DNA of 64,000 nt from Emcibacteraceae bacterium (GCA_041396985.1 JAWKXO010000001.1:62001-126000); one strand, 5' to 3'. Positions 26,166 through 35,720 are shown, numbered from the stretch's first letter. Made by a program: numbers and translations. The notes: a model not told the origin generated them from the sequence alone.

Positions 26166-26852
26166 ATGACGAAAAAAGCGGTTGTTTTACTTAGTGGCGG
26201 TCTTGACAGCTCAACCTGTGTGGCGATTGCACAGGATCAGGGCTTCGATGTTTATGGGCTCAGCTTCCGTTATGGGCAGCGTGATACCCATGAACTGGAT
26301 GCCGCCGAAGCGGTGGCAAAGGCCATGAACATCAAAAAGCATGTGATTATAGATATTGATCTGCGTGCCTTTGGCGGCTCGGCCCTGACCGATAATATAG
26401 ATGTCCCAAAAGGAAGAACGTCGGAAGAAATGGATAGTGAAATTCCGGTCACATATGTCCCTGCCCGCAATACGATTTTTCTGTCCTTCGCTCTCGCCTT
26501 TGCTGAAACCTTAAAAAGTGATGATATCTTCATCGGTGTCAATGCTCTGGATTATAGCGGCTATCCCGATTGCCGCCCCGAATATATTGCTGCGTTTCAG
26601 GATATGGCCCGGCTTGCCACCAAAGCCGGTGTTGAAGGCGCCGGGGTTAGGATTAACACACCACTCATAAATATGAGCAAGGCCGAAATCATTAAAACCG
26701 GTCTGTCGCTAGGCGTAGATTATGGCCTGACCACCAGCTGTTATGACCCGGATCAGGACAGCATTGCCTGCGGTCAATGTGACAGCTGCCTGCTGCGCCT
26801 TAAGGGCTTTGCTGAGGCCGGCACTAAAGACCCGATCAGGTATCAGTCGTGA
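26166..26852 (+). CDS. queC: 7-cyano-7-deazaguanine synthase
   Basis: QueC converts 7-carboxy-7-deazaguanine to preQ0 using ATP and ammonia, in the queuosine pathway. The 228-residue protein begins at ATG 26166 with KKAVVLLSGGLDSSTCVAIA, whose SGGLDS is the PP-loop. YRPEYIAAFQ-like and GVRINTPLI segments follow, then a C-terminal zinc site with Cys in SCYDPDQDSIACGQCDSC. An upstream in-frame extension to 26028 lacks family support and overlaps the divergent gene. Its stop overlaps the queE start as GTGA. Confidence 0.96.
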   Translation: MTKKAVVLLSGGLDSSTCVAIAQDQGFDVYGLSFRYGQRDTHELDAAEAVAKAMNIKKHVIIDIDLRAFGGSALTDNIDVPKGRTSEEMDSEIPVTYVPARNTIFLSFALAFAETLKSDDIFIGVNALDYSGYPDCRPEYIAAFQDMARLATKAGVEGAGVRINTPLINMSKAEIIKTGLSLGVDYGLTTSCYDPDQDSIACGQCDSCLLRLKGFAEAGTKDPIRYQS

Positions 26853-27481
26853 CCTATTCAGTAAAGGAAATATTCTATACATTACAGGGCGAAGGGGCCC
26901 AAAGCGGTCGCCCGGCCGTTTTTTGCCGCTTTTCCGGCTGCAATCTCTGGTCCGGGCTTGAGCGTGACCGGGAAAACGCCATCTGTAACTTCTGCGACAC
27001 CGATTTTGTCGGCACAAACGGCGAAAATGGCGGTAAATTTAAAGATGCTGATGCGCTTGCCGATAAAGTTGCCAGCCTCTGGCCCCATGCGGATCAGGGA
27101 AAACCCTATATTGTCTGCACCGGTGGCGAACCGCTTTTACAGCTTGATGTACCACTCATCAAAGCCTTTCAGGCACACGGGTTTGAAGTCGCGGTTGAAA
27201 CCAACGGCACCATAAAAGCCCCTAAGGAACTGGACTGGGTCTGTGTCAGCCCGAAGGATATGAGCCAACTGGTTCAGATATCAGGCGATGAACTGAAACT
27301 TGTCTATCCGCAGGATAATGTGCAGCCACAGGATATTGAAAAGCTGAAATTTACCCATTATTACCTGCAGCCGAAGGATGAAGCGGGTATTGATCACACA
27401 AAAGAGGTCGTGGACTACTGCCTTCATCATCCGAAATGGAAATTAAGTCTTCAAACTCATAAGATTATTGGTATTTCTTAA
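26849..27481 (+). CDS. queE: 7-carboxy-7-deazaguanine synthase (radical SAM)
   Basis: QueE makes the 7-deazaguanine ring from 6-carboxy-tetrahydropterin. The 210-residue protein starts with GTG inside the queC stop region. Its iron-sulfur ligands are Cys31, Cys46 and Cys49, giving the CX14CX2C spacing known for Burkholderia-type QueE instead of the canonical CX3CX2C. GEGAQSGRPAVFCRFSGCNLWSG and the glycine-rich TGGEPLLQ follow the family. The products of the two overlapping genes act in successive steps. QueD is not in this window. Confidence 0.95.
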   Translation: MTYSVKEIFYTLQGEGAQSGRPAVFCRFSGCNLWSGLERDRENAICNFCDTDFVGTNGENGGKFKDADALADKVASLWPHADQGKPYIVCTGGEPLLQLDVPLIKAFQAHGFEVAVETNGTIKAPKELDWVCVSPKDMSQLVQISGDELKLVYPQDNVQPQDIEKLKFTHYYLQPKDEAGIDHTKEVVDYCLHHPKWKLSLQTHKIIGIS

Positions 27482-27487
27482 AGTTAT

Positions 27488-28882
27488 TTATGAAGTTTTT
27501 TCATTTGGATCTATTCTGAATATAGCCAGTCCCAACGCTGCCATGATCAGTGCGACTATGAAATTCAGGTAATTAAGAAACGCCCAGGGCGCATAATCAA
27601 ACACAGCGACCCCCATCGCCCCCGAATAAAAGGCACCCCCTAATGACCAGGGCATCAGTGGCGTAATTAGCGTCGTGCTTTCTTCAATGGTTCGGGAGAG
27701 CATGCGCCGCTTTAGTCCCATTTCCCGGTATTTATTATTGAAAAGCTGGGCTGTTAAAACAATGGAAATATAGGACTGACCGGTTGCGATACTGGCAACA
27801 ATCCCGGTCAGCATTGTCGCCGCAAGCAGTGAGAGTATATTTTTTAAGTGATTGAGTATTCCGGAAAGCAGTGCCGTCAAATACCCGACTTTGTCCAGCA
27901 GACCACCCAGTGCCATGGAAAAAAGCGCGATCGAAAAAGTGCCCATCATGCCCATAATGCCACCGCGGTTTAGAAGCCGGTCAAGGTCCGCATTGCCTGT
28001 CGCCGCCTTATAGCCTGTTTGAAGGCTGCTGAGTATTGAAATGATATTATGATGTTGCTGTAAAAGCGCAATGATAATAGCCGTAAGCGACGCCAAAATC
28101 ATTGTCGGCTCAGCCGGCACCCTTTTAAAACTGAGCCCGAACAAAACAACAAGCGGCAAAAACCCCCAAAGACTGACAGTGTAATGATTTTCAATGGCCG
28201 CTTTAAATTCGATGATCCCTTCAGGCGAAAAGGCCTGTTCCGTATAGTTCATCCCGATCATTGTAAACAGGACCAGACAGATAATATAAGTGGGAATGGT
28301 GGTATAAAGCATTGATTTTATGTGGGTGTATAGGTCCGTCCCCGTCGTCAGCGCCGCCATATTGGTGGTGTCCGACACCGGCGACATTTTATCGCCGAAG
28401 CTGGCCCCGGCGATGACCATCCCGGCAACGATGGGAAGTGGTACCCCCATAGCGGCCCCAATGCCGATCAGGATCACCCCGACTGTTGCCACCGTCCCGA
28501 CCATGGTCCCGACACAGACCGACATAAAACTGCATAAAATAAGCCCCATTGGCAGGAACACGGCCGGATGGACCAGGTCAAGACCATAATAAACAATACT
28601 GGCAATTGTTCCGCTTTCCAGAAAACTGGCGACGACCACGCCAATCAGAATAAAAACATAGGCCGCCCCAAGGGCATTATAAATGCCATCAGACATGATC
28701 TGCTTAATTTCCGAAAATTTAAAGCCAAGAAAATAGCTGTGAAGACTGGTCCAGATAATGCTTAAGATAAGAAGCACCTGAATGCTGATCCGAAATGCGA
28801 CAACACCGGTAACGATCATCACCAAAATACCGCCAAAACAGATCAACGCATGCCAGAATCCTGGTGTTTTTTGTGAACTCAA
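27488..28882 (-). CDS. nhaC: Na+/H+ antiporter, NhaC family
   Basis: The 464-residue membrane protein has about 11-12 spans. It shows NhaC-type sequences: GAAMGVPLPIVAGMVIAGASFGDKMSPVSDTTNMAA near residue 165 and a C-terminal ATGQSYISIVL and LMPWSLGGAFYSGAMG. It should expel Na+ or exchange organic acids for H+ at the inner membrane. NhaC-family proteins also include malate/lactate antiporters, so the physiological substrate is uncertain. It converges with queE with 6 bases between stops. Confidence 0.88.
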   Translation of the reverse strand: MSSQKTPGFWHALICFGGILVMIVTGVVAFRISIQVLLILSIIWTSLHSYFLGFKFSEIKQIMSDGIYNALGAAYVFILIGVVVASFLESGTIASIVYYGLDLVHPAVFLPMGLILCSFMSVCVGTMVGTVATVGVILIGIGAAMGVPLPIVAGMVIAGASFGDKMSPVSDTTNMAALTTGTDLYTHIKSMLYTTIPTYIICLVLFTMIGMNYTEQAFSPEGIIEFKAAIENHYTVSLWGFLPLVVLFGLSFKRVPAEPTMILASLTAIIIALLQQHHNIISILSSLQTGYKAATGNADLDRLLNRGGIMGMMGTFSIALFSMALGGLLDKVGYLTALLSGILNHLKNILSLLAATMLTGIVASIATGQSYISIVLTAQLFNNKYREMGLKRRMLSRTIEESTTLITPLMPWSLGGAFYSGAMGVAVFDYAPWAFLNYLNFIVALIMAALGLAIFRIDPNEKTS

Positions 28883-29261
28883 CGATAATTCCCTTTATTT
28901 CCCATAGTTTTACAGTTTGATGCCATTTGATCAAAAGGCCGGATCTTTTTTTAAAAACACTACAGCGATAAAAATTTTTATTCAATTGTTATTCTTTTAA
29001 AATCAGATATGGGAATATGATTTATCAATTATTCCAACCTCATTATTCAATATTTATTTTTCTGAAAATCACCCTTAAATTTCCGCCCCAATAGTCTACA
29101 ACCTAGAGAATAAGCGGCTTACAGACTATTTCACCATTTGCTCTACATTGACTTTTTGGCAAAAATAATGTTTAATACCAAGATATTTTATGACTTTAAT
29201 TAGCTTAGTTTTTAAGTTGAAGCATTTTTTTAAGTATGTTTCACTTTATGGAGTATCGAGT
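28883..29261. other. Divergent promoter region, nhaC / sterol desaturase
   Basis: No gene is supported in this AT-rich gap. It holds a good sigma-70-type promoter for the rightward gene (29148-29176) and, just upstream, an inverted repeat AATAGTCT (29090-29097) / AGACTATT (29123-29130). The palindrome TTTGATCAAA near 28926 lies on the nhaC side. Confidence 0.55.
29148..29176 (+). promoter_or_regulatory. Sigma-70-type promoter of the sterol desaturase family gene
   Basis: TTGACT (29148-29153) and TTTAAT (29171-29176) each match consensus at five of six positions and are spaced by 17 bases. The predicted start is near 29183. It leaves only about 7 bases before an ATG at 29190 but about 80 before the ATG at 29262, so it favours the latter as the true start. 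Confidence 0.6.
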
Positions 29262-30197
29262 ATGATATTTAAAAAGCTAATTGCTGCGTGTAGTCTAATT
29301 GCCTTCCCTACAGCATTCATTGTGACCTATTTTCTTAAAGTTTATGAAATCGGCTATAGTCTCCGTGTGCTCATTCCCGGCCTGATATTTATGCTCACCC
29401 TGCTGTCCATGTTTATTCTGGAGCAGCTTTATCATTATAAAAATGCGGTATCACAACGAAGGGTTCTGACCAGAGATATTGCCTCAACTATATTAAACGG
29501 TTTCTATACCAGCTCCATTCTTCATGGACTGCTAGGACCGTCTATTCTGTTCCTGCCAAATATGATTTTTGGACGCGACGTGATCTTCAACTCATCCGAT
29601 AAGCTTGGTCCCTTCTGGCTTCAGTTAATTCTGGTCTTTTTCTTTTATAGCTTCATCCGCTATGCCGTCCATCGGCTTCAGCATACAATTCCGTTTCTGT
29701 GGGAACTCCATTCCTATCACCATTCGGTTACCGATATCCGTATGCTTAATCTGTTTGTTTCCCACCCGTTTGACTATGGTTTACGCAATGTGTTACCGGG
29801 GATGATCCTCGGACTGGTCGGGTTTGATGAAGGGGCTGTTTTTTTCAGTGCCGGGCTTCTAAGCACAGCAAGCATTTTTTCTCACTGTGGCTCGGGCGCC
29901 CCATCAGGAAAGCTGCTCAATTCCATTTTTATGACACCCGAAGTGCACCGCTGGCATCATTCCACAGTCACCCCTGAAGGGCATAAATATGCCGTCAATT
30001 ATGGTGTCGGCCTAAATCTGTGGGACAAAATACTGGGTACTTACTATATGCCGGAGAAGGACGGCATTCCTGTGCCGCCCGACCATATGGGCCACCCTGA
30101 AGGCCTGCCGGATGAGCCAAATTATCTTAAGATACTTTTTCTCACCCGTTACTGGCCAAAATTTTTAAAGACGATGGTTGCCGGCAAAGAGGGCTAG
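29262..30197 (+). CDS. Sterol desaturase / fatty-acid hydroxylase family membrane protein
   Basis: The 311-residue protein has about four to five membrane spans and the di-iron histidine boxes of the family: HRLQH, HSYHHS and HRWHH, located in the C-terminal two-thirds. Members hydroxylate or desaturate lipids at the membrane; the substrate is not predictable. The start was set at ATG 29262 because GGAG lies 8 bases upstream; an ATG at 29190 would add 24 residues but has no binding site. It overlaps the convergent MDR gene by 4 bases. Confidence 0.85.
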   Translation: MIFKKLIAACSLIAFPTAFIVTYFLKVYEIGYSLRVLIPGLIFMLTLLSMFILEQLYHYKNAVSQRRVLTRDIASTILNGFYTSSILHGLLGPSILFLPNMIFGRDVIFNSSDKLGPFWLQLILVFFFYSFIRYAVHRLQHTIPFLWELHSYHHSVTDIRMLNLFVSHPFDYGLRNVLPGMILGLVGFDEGAVFFSAGLLSTASIFSHCGSGAPSGKLLNSIFMTPEVHRWHHSTVTPEGHKYAVNYGVGLNLWDKILGTYYMPEKDGIPVPPDHMGHPEGLPDEPNYLKILFLTRYWPKFLKTMVAGKEG

Positions 30198-31210
30198 GAC
30201 CAGCCCTCCAGCACGAATTTGCCGATGGCCCGGCCCTCTTCAATGGTTCTGTGGACCTTTCGGATATTGTCGGCGTTAATCGGGCTGATCACTTCGCTTA
30301 AAGTTGTGATCAGCTCGTCACTGTCAATCATGGCTGCCGTTTCAGAAAGCAGTGCATTGATTTCGCCCATGTCCTCGGTTTGAAACATCGAACGGGTAAA
30401 CATAAATTCAAAAGCAAATGTCGCGCTTTTTGGTTTTAAAAGATCAAGATTGCTGTCGCCGAAGAAATCAACGATGGTGCATATTTTGCCTTGCGGTCTG
30501 ATTACATCGGTTATGGTTTTCCAGTATCCGGCAATATTGGTCAGACAAAGGACATAATGAACCTGCGGATGACCCAGCGTATCAAGCTGTTCGGGGATAT
30601 CCTCATAATGATTGATGACATGGTCGGCCCCGCGCGCTTTACACCAGTCCGCGCTTTCCGGACGCGATGCCGTGGCAATAATCGTCAGGTTACCGAGTTT
30701 TTTTGCCAATTGAATGGCGATTGAGCCAACACCCCCAGCCCCGCCAATCATCAGAATTGTTTTTCCGGCATCTTTTCCGCCCAGTGACACGCCAAGACGC
30801 TCGAACAAGGCTTCCCACGCGGTAATAGTGGTGAGCGGCAATGCGGCACTTTCCGCAAAGCTGAGCTTAGCCGGTTTTTTGGCGGCAATCCGTTCATCAA
30901 CAAGCTGATATTCACTGTTTGACCCCGGCTTTGTAATGCAGCCGGCATAATAAACCTCGTCACCAACCTCAAACATGGTGACATCATCGCCAACTGCTGT
31001 AACCACACCGGCCGCATCCCATCCCAGAACTCTTAAAGTTTCATCAGGATGCGGGCGTTTTCTGACCTTTGTGTCAACAGGGTTTACCGAAACCGCTTTA
31101 ACAGCGACGAGAAGATTGCGTCCTGTCGCCTCCGGTACGTCCAGTTCCACATCAAGAAAAGCTTCCGCTTCGTCAACAGGCAGCGCTTTATATGATCCAA
31201 CAGCTTTCAT
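30194..31210 (-). CDS. Zinc-binding-type alcohol dehydrogenase family protein (quinone-oxidoreductase-like MDR)
   Basis: The 338-residue protein has the medium-chain dehydrogenase fold, with an N-terminal GroES-like domain (VSVNPVDTKVRKRPHP) and an NADPH-binding domain with MIGGAGGVGSIAIQLAKKLG near residue 150. It lacks the structural-zinc cysteine cluster, which points to the zinc-free quinone-oxidoreductase-like branch (TIGR02817 type) rather than a true alcohol dehydrogenase. The substrate is unknown. It probably acts in the cytoplasm on reactive carbonyls or quinones; this is inference. Confidence 0.88.
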   Translation of the reverse strand: MKAVGSYKALPVDEAEAFLDVELDVPEATGRNLLVAVKAVSVNPVDTKVRKRPHPDETLRVLGWDAAGVVTAVGDDVTMFEVGDEVYYAGCITKPGSNSEYQLVDERIAAKKPAKLSFAESAALPLTTITAWEALFERLGVSLGGKDAGKTILMIGGAGGVGSIAIQLAKKLGNLTIIATASRPESADWCKARGADHVINHYEDIPEQLDTLGHPQVHYVLCLTNIAGYWKTITDVIRPQGKICTIVDFFGDSNLDLLKPKSATFAFEFMFTRSMFQTEDMGEINALLSETAAMIDSDELITTLSEVISPINADNIRKVHRTIEEGRAIGKFVLEGWS

Positions 31211-31366
31211 ATTGTTTCCTTATTTCCAATTTATTTTTTATTGCCGTATTTATATACAGATTCTACATTAAAACATTAGAGTTTTTTATAAAACCCTTTT
31301 TTAAAAGCATAATTTCTGCATAATTATGCAATGGAAAAGATAATAATACAGGATCATTTCATCATT

Positions 31367-32749
31367 ATGAAAAAATTATTGATATCTCTCTCTTTGTTAT
31401 TTCTGATCAGTAGTCAGGGTAATGCACAGGTCATCGACACCCCAAATCAGGCTCCAGAAATTTTACCGCTGCGCGAACGGGCAACCCAGATGGATGAGAT
31501 GACAAAATACCGTCTGGATACTTTGATCCCCGAACTGATGAGACGGGAAAGAATCACTGCCTGGGTGATCATATCAAGAGAATATAATGAAGACCCGGTG
31601 ATGAAAACCATGCTGCCGGCGACATGGCTCAGTGCGCGGCGACGGACGGTTCTGATATTCCTTGACCATGGTCCGGATGAAGGGGTCGAGCGACTTGCCG
31701 TTTCCCGTTATGATGTTGGGGACCTGTTCAAAGGAAGCTGGAACCCGGATGAGTTTCCAAACCAGTGGCGGCGAATTGCCCAGATACTTGATGATTTTGA
31801 CCCAGACACAATTGCCCTTAACTATTCTGATGACTGGGCACACGCTGACGGGCTTACCTATAGCGAACAACGGGATTTTGTCTCCAACATTCCGGACCGC
31901 CTTAGAACCCGCATTGTATCAGCCGAGCGACTGGCCGTTGGCTGGCTGGAAACCAGAACCGACCGGGAACTGGCCCTTTATAATAATGTGATGGACATTG
32001 CCCACGCGATCATAGCCGAAGGCTTTTCAGGCAAAGTTATAACCCCGGGTGTCACCACAAGTGAAGATCTTGCCTGGTGGTACAGACAGCGGATTAACGA
32101 TCTTGGCCTGTCCACCTGGTTTCATACAAGTATAGATATGGAACGCTCAGACGCCTCAAAGGATACTATTGAAAAAAATAATCTTGACCCATCTGTCCTT
32201 TATAAGGGCGATCTGGTCCATATTGATTTTGGTATTTCCTATCTCGGCCTTCAAACCGATACCCAGCAACTGGCCTATATCCTTCTGGACGGGGAAAGTG
32301 ACGCACCGGAAGATTTAAAAATTGCCCTCAGAGGGGGAAACAGCCTTCAGGATATGTTGACCGGCAATATACAGGTTGGCCGAACCGGCAATGAAATTCT
32401 TAAAATGACCCGGGATCAGGCTATCGCCAATGACATAGGCCCGATTATATATACCCACCCGATTGGCCTTCATGGTCATGCCGCCGGCACAACAATCGGC
32501 ATGTGGGACCAGCAGGACGGCGTGCCGGGCAGTGGCAATTATCCAATACATGCAAATACCGCCTATTCCATTGAGCTGACAGCCGAGGTTAAAGTGCCCG
32601 GTGGCTGGAGCAAAGACCCGGTCAAAGTAAAACTTGAGCAGGACGGATATTTTGACGGCACCGCTTTTCATTATTTTGGCGAACGCCAGACAAAATTACA
32701 TATCATTGACCCAAAACCGGGGCAGCCAGATGAACAGAATATGCCATAA
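31367..32749 (+). CDS. Secreted M24 family metallopeptidase (Xaa-Pro aminopeptidase-like)
   Basis: The gene product has a signal peptide starting MKKLLISLSLLFLISSQGNAQ if begun at ATG 31367; an in-frame ATG at 31331 would add 12 unlikely residues. The pita-bread metal ligands are visible: Asp in HIDFGIS, Asp in QTDTQQL, His in GLHGHAAG, and Glu in SIELTAEV and KLEQDG. It probably cleaves X-Pro or other dipeptides in the periplasm. Its 3' end overlaps the serine hydrolase gene by 20 bases, so the two are co-translated. Confidence 0.88.
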   Translation: MKKLLISLSLLFLISSQGNAQVIDTPNQAPEILPLRERATQMDEMTKYRLDTLIPELMRRERITAWVIISREYNEDPVMKTMLPATWLSARRRTVLIFLDHGPDEGVERLAVSRYDVGDLFKGSWNPDEFPNQWRRIAQILDDFDPDTIALNYSDDWAHADGLTYSEQRDFVSNIPDRLRTRIVSAERLAVGWLETRTDRELALYNNVMDIAHAIIAEGFSGKVITPGVTTSEDLAWWYRQRINDLGLSTWFHTSIDMERSDASKDTIEKNNLDPSVLYKGDLVHIDFGISYLGLQTDTQQLAYILLDGESDAPEDLKIALRGGNSLQDMLTGNIQVGRTGNEILKMTRDQAIANDIGPIIYTHPIGLHGHAAGTTIGMWDQQDGVPGSGNYPIHANTAYSIELTAEVKVPGGWSKDPVKVKLEQDGYFDGTAFHYFGERQTKLHIIDPKPGQPDEQNMP

Positions 32750-34277
32750 AACCAGGGCCTTAATCGCTGCGCTCGTATGTTGCCTTTTTCACGGCACAGT
32801 TTGGGCAAAGGAATTAAAATCATCCGATATTGATGCCATGGTTGGCGAAGTGATGAAGACATTTTCCATACCCGGCATGGCCATCGGCATTATTCAGCAT
32901 GGTCAGGTAAGCCATGCAAAAGGCTATGGTGTCAGATCCCTTAATGATGGCGGCGCCGTCGATGAAAACACCTATTTCGGGATTGCCTCGAACAGTAAAG
33001 GCTTTACCGCCACGGCCCTTGCCCTACTGGTCGAAGAAGGAAAAATAAGCTGGGACGACCCTGTTAAAAATTATCTGCCGGATTTTGAAATGTGGGATCC
33101 ATATATCACGGATCATTTTATGATACGTGACCTGCTATCCCATCATACTGGTTTGCCGCTGGGCTCTGGCGATCTTATGTGGTGGCCGGATGCCAATTAT
33201 TCCCCGCAGGAAGTCATTTCAAAAATGCGGTTCTTGAAGCCGGACCGTGAATTTCGCACGACTTATGCCTATAACAACCTGCCCTTTATTGTGGCCGGTG
33301 CCCTTATTCCGGCGGTGACTGGTCAGTCCTATCAGGATTTTCTGCAAAAGCGTATTTTTGACCCGCTTAATATGGACCGCTGCACCGCCAATACACCAAT
33401 AATGGCCAATGATCCCAATGTGGCCGAACCCCATGCAATTCTTGAAGCAAAACTGCAGCAGATCAAAAGATATCTTCAGCTTGACACTGTCGTAGGCGGC
33501 GCCGCAGCAGCAGGTATTGAATGCTCGGTCGATGATCTTCTCAAGTGGGAAAAAATGCATCTTGAAGGTGGCGAGCCCCTTATGAAAAAAGAAACCCATA
33601 ACGCCCTTTGGCAGGTCAATACCGCCATGGATGTTACGCAGGATCAGATCAATCGCGATAAAACCCATTTTCGTGGATATGGTCTTGGCTATAATCTGAA
33701 TGACTATCACGGTGTTAAAATAATTTCCCATGGCGGCGCACTGGTCGGAATGTATTCCTATCTGGCAATGATCCCGGAACTTGATTTTGCCATTGCCATC
33801 GTTACCAATCAGCAATCCGGCGATGCCTATACTGTCTTAAAGACCATGATGATTAATTTTGTCATGGATGTGAAAAATACTGAAACACCGGCAGAAATTC
33901 ATGAAAAAAGCGAAAAAGCCCGTCTGACTGAAGTTAAAAGACTGTCTGAAATTAAGGAAAGCGGCAATCCTCCACTGCCTTTAAATTCTTATATTGGTAC
34001 TTATAAGGATGACTGGTGGGATGATATTAAAATTACAGAACATGAAAACGGTCTTTATTTTACCTCAATACGCTCACAGTCACTTCGCGGCAAAATGGTC
34101 CATTTTAAGGAAAATACCTTCATTGTCCGCTGGGATGATCGCACCCATGAAGCCGACAGTTATGTCATGTTTGAGAGTGATAAAAATGGAAAAATTGCCG
34201 CCTTTACCATGAAAGCCCTGTCAAACCGGACTGATTTCAGCTATGATTTTCATCATGTTCACCCAATAAAACAATAA
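32730..34277 (+). CDS. Serine hydrolase, class C beta-lactamase-like, with C-terminal DUF3471-like domain
   Basis: From ATG 32730 the 515-residue protein has a signal peptide (to about WA26), then the penicillin-binding fold with SxxK at Ser87-Lys90 (SNSK) and YAYNN as the second motif. A beta-rich C-terminal domain begins near residue 425. Such proteins are usually esterases or peptidases rather than resistance enzymes. A longer frame from 32634 is rejected because it would run through the M24 gene and lacks a signal peptide. GGGG lies upstream of the chosen start. Confidence 0.87.
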   Translation: MNRICHKTRALIAALVCCLFHGTVWAKELKSSDIDAMVGEVMKTFSIPGMAIGIIQHGQVSHAKGYGVRSLNDGGAVDENTYFGIASNSKGFTATALALLVEEGKISWDDPVKNYLPDFEMWDPYITDHFMIRDLLSHHTGLPLGSGDLMWWPDANYSPQEVISKMRFLKPDREFRTTYAYNNLPFIVAGALIPAVTGQSYQDFLQKRIFDPLNMDRCTANTPIMANDPNVAEPHAILEAKLQQIKRYLQLDTVVGGAAAAGIECSVDDLLKWEKMHLEGGEPLMKKETHNALWQVNTAMDVTQDQINRDKTHFRGYGLGYNLNDYHGVKIISHGGALVGMYSYLAMIPELDFAIAIVTNQQSGDAYTVLKTMMINFVMDVKNTETPAEIHEKSEKARLTEVKRLSEIKESGNPPLPLNSYIGTYKDDWWDDIKITEHENGLYFTSIRSQSLRGKMVHFKENTFIVRWDDRTHEADSYVMFESDKNGKIAAFTMKALSNRTDFSYDFHHVHPIKQ

Positions 34278-34286
34278 GGCTAACAG

Positions 34287-34787
34287 GTGAAAGACAAAAC
34301 AAAAAGGCTTCTCTATCTTGGTTTTGGATGGCTGATGTTTGCTGTCGGCTTTATCGGCGCTTTCCTGCCTGGCCTGCCGACGACTGTCTTCATGATCATC
34401 GCCCTTTGGAGCTTTTCCAAAGGCTCTGAAACCATGCATCACTGGCTTTATCATCATCCGCGGTTCGGCCCTGCCCTTCGTGACTGGGATAAATATCGGA
34501 TGATCCCGATAAAAGCAAAAATTACCGCCTATGTTATGATGAGCCTGAGTGCAATTTATATGACATTCTTTGCTGATATTAATCCGATTTTACTGATTTG
34601 TGCTTTTGGCATGATGCTCTGGGGGGCCATTTATATTATGATTAAACCCAGCCGGCCATCAGAAGAAATAGAGCCTGAAACGCAGGAGCAGACTGAACAA
34701 CAGAACGAAAAATCAGATAGTGAATTAAATCAGCCTTTTTCAGCCGGCAATCCGGAAGAGCCGACTACTCCTCCGCCAGCTCCATGA
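34287..34787 (+). CDS. YbaN (DUF454) family inner-membrane protein
   Basis: This 166-residue protein begins with GTG behind AAGG. It has the YbaN pattern GWLMFAVGFIGAFLPGLPTTVFMIIALWSFSKGS and HHPRFGPALRDW, with three to four spans. The last 45 residues are polar and rich in Glu, Gln and Pro, an extension absent from E. coli YbaN and probably disordered. Its end overlaps the convergent MarR-GNAT gene by 23 bases. The family function is unknown. Confidence 0.85.
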   Translation: MKDKTKRLLYLGFGWLMFAVGFIGAFLPGLPTTVFMIIALWSFSKGSETMHHWLYHHPRFGPALRDWDKYRMIPIKAKITAYVMMSLSAIYMTFFADINPILLICAFGMMLWGAIYIMIKPSRPSEEIEPETQEQTEQQNEKSDSELNQPFSAGNPEEPTTPPPAP

Positions 34788-35709
34788 AATAATCTGCACG
34801 GGCATAAGGCGTATTTTCAGGTGGTGGCACTTCCTTGAAACCATATTTTTTATAAAGCGTAATAGCAGGAACCAAACTTGAGTTGGTTTCAAGGAATAGT
34901 TCTCTCCCTCCCCTTGCCTTAAATCGCTCAAGAACTTTTTCAACGAGAAGATTTCCAATGCCATGGCCACGTGCTTCCTCAAGAACACCCATTTTGCTTA
35001 ATTCAAATCGTGTTGGTGTAAATTTTTTAAGGGCAATGGCCCCTACCGGCTCCCCATCAAGCAGTGCAAAATATATTTCCCCACCCTTATCCAGAACATA
35101 TTTTTCCGGATCATTGAGATTTATGATGTCTTCCTGTTCCATTTCGAACAGGGTTTCTATCCATTTCTGATTAATGATACGCCAATATTCGCGGTATTTT
35201 ACATCATAGGCAATGATCTCTATTTTTCTCTCGGAGTGTTCAGATTTTTGTTCATAATATCTTTGTGAGAATGATTTTTTTGCAAGTGCTGCTTCATAAT
35301 CGGCAAGAGCATCCAGAATATTTGTATTGCATTCATCCAATACTGTCTTCATCGCGTCCTTAGCCGTTGACCAAATAGGATTAAGTTTTTCCATAAGTCT
35401 ATTGCCGACGTCCGTGAGTGCTACAATTTTACTTCGGGCGTCGTCTCCCGGTTCAAGAAATAGAATATCCTTGGTAACAAGTTTTTTGACTGTTTGACTG
35501 ACGGCTGAATGTGAAAGACCGGAAAGCTGTTGAATGTCTGCTATAGTTAACGGGCCACGTTTCAGAACACAATAAACAATCGGGAACTCTCGCCCGCTCA
35601 TATCTACTTTTTCTGCTTTATAGATTTTATCGATTTCCGATGACAAATATTCAAAATTTCGTCGGCAACGGGTTCCTATGCCAATTTCAAGAAACAATTC
35701 ATCGCTCAT
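34765..35709 (-). CDS. MarR-type regulator fused to a GNAT acetyltransferase
   Basis: The N-terminal 150 residues form a winged helix (ADIQQLSGLSHSAVSQTVKKLVTKDILFLEPGDDARSKIVALTDVGNRL), with a beta-hairpin wing as in MarR proteins. Residues from about 165 to 314 form a GNAT domain with GVLEEARGHGIGNLLVEKVLERF, the acetyl-CoA-binding motif A, and LYKKYGFKEV near the end. A 24-bp perfect palindrome lies 12 bases upstream of the start, a candidate self-regulatory operator. This fusion is known in several proteobacteria, but the ligand and acetyl acceptor are unknown. Confidence 0.9.
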   Translation of the reverse strand: MSDELFLEIGIGTRCRRNFEYLSSEIDKIYKAEKVDMSGREFPIVYCVLKRGPLTIADIQQLSGLSHSAVSQTVKKLVTKDILFLEPGDDARSKIVALTDVGNRLMEKLNPIWSTAKDAMKTVLDECNTNILDALADYEAALAKKSFSQRYYEQKSEHSERKIEIIAYDVKYREYWRIINQKWIETLFEMEQEDIINLNDPEKYVLDKGGEIYFALLDGEPVGAIALKKFTPTRFELSKMGVLEEARGHGIGNLLVEKVLERFKARGGRELFLETNSSLVPAITLYKKYGFKEVPPPENTPYARADYFMELAEE

Positions 35710-35720
35710 AATGTATCACC

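Noticed and set aside
33219..33815. 198-residue minus-strand frame
   Set aside because: It lies inside the serine hydrolase gene on the other strand, with an unlikely composition and no motif.
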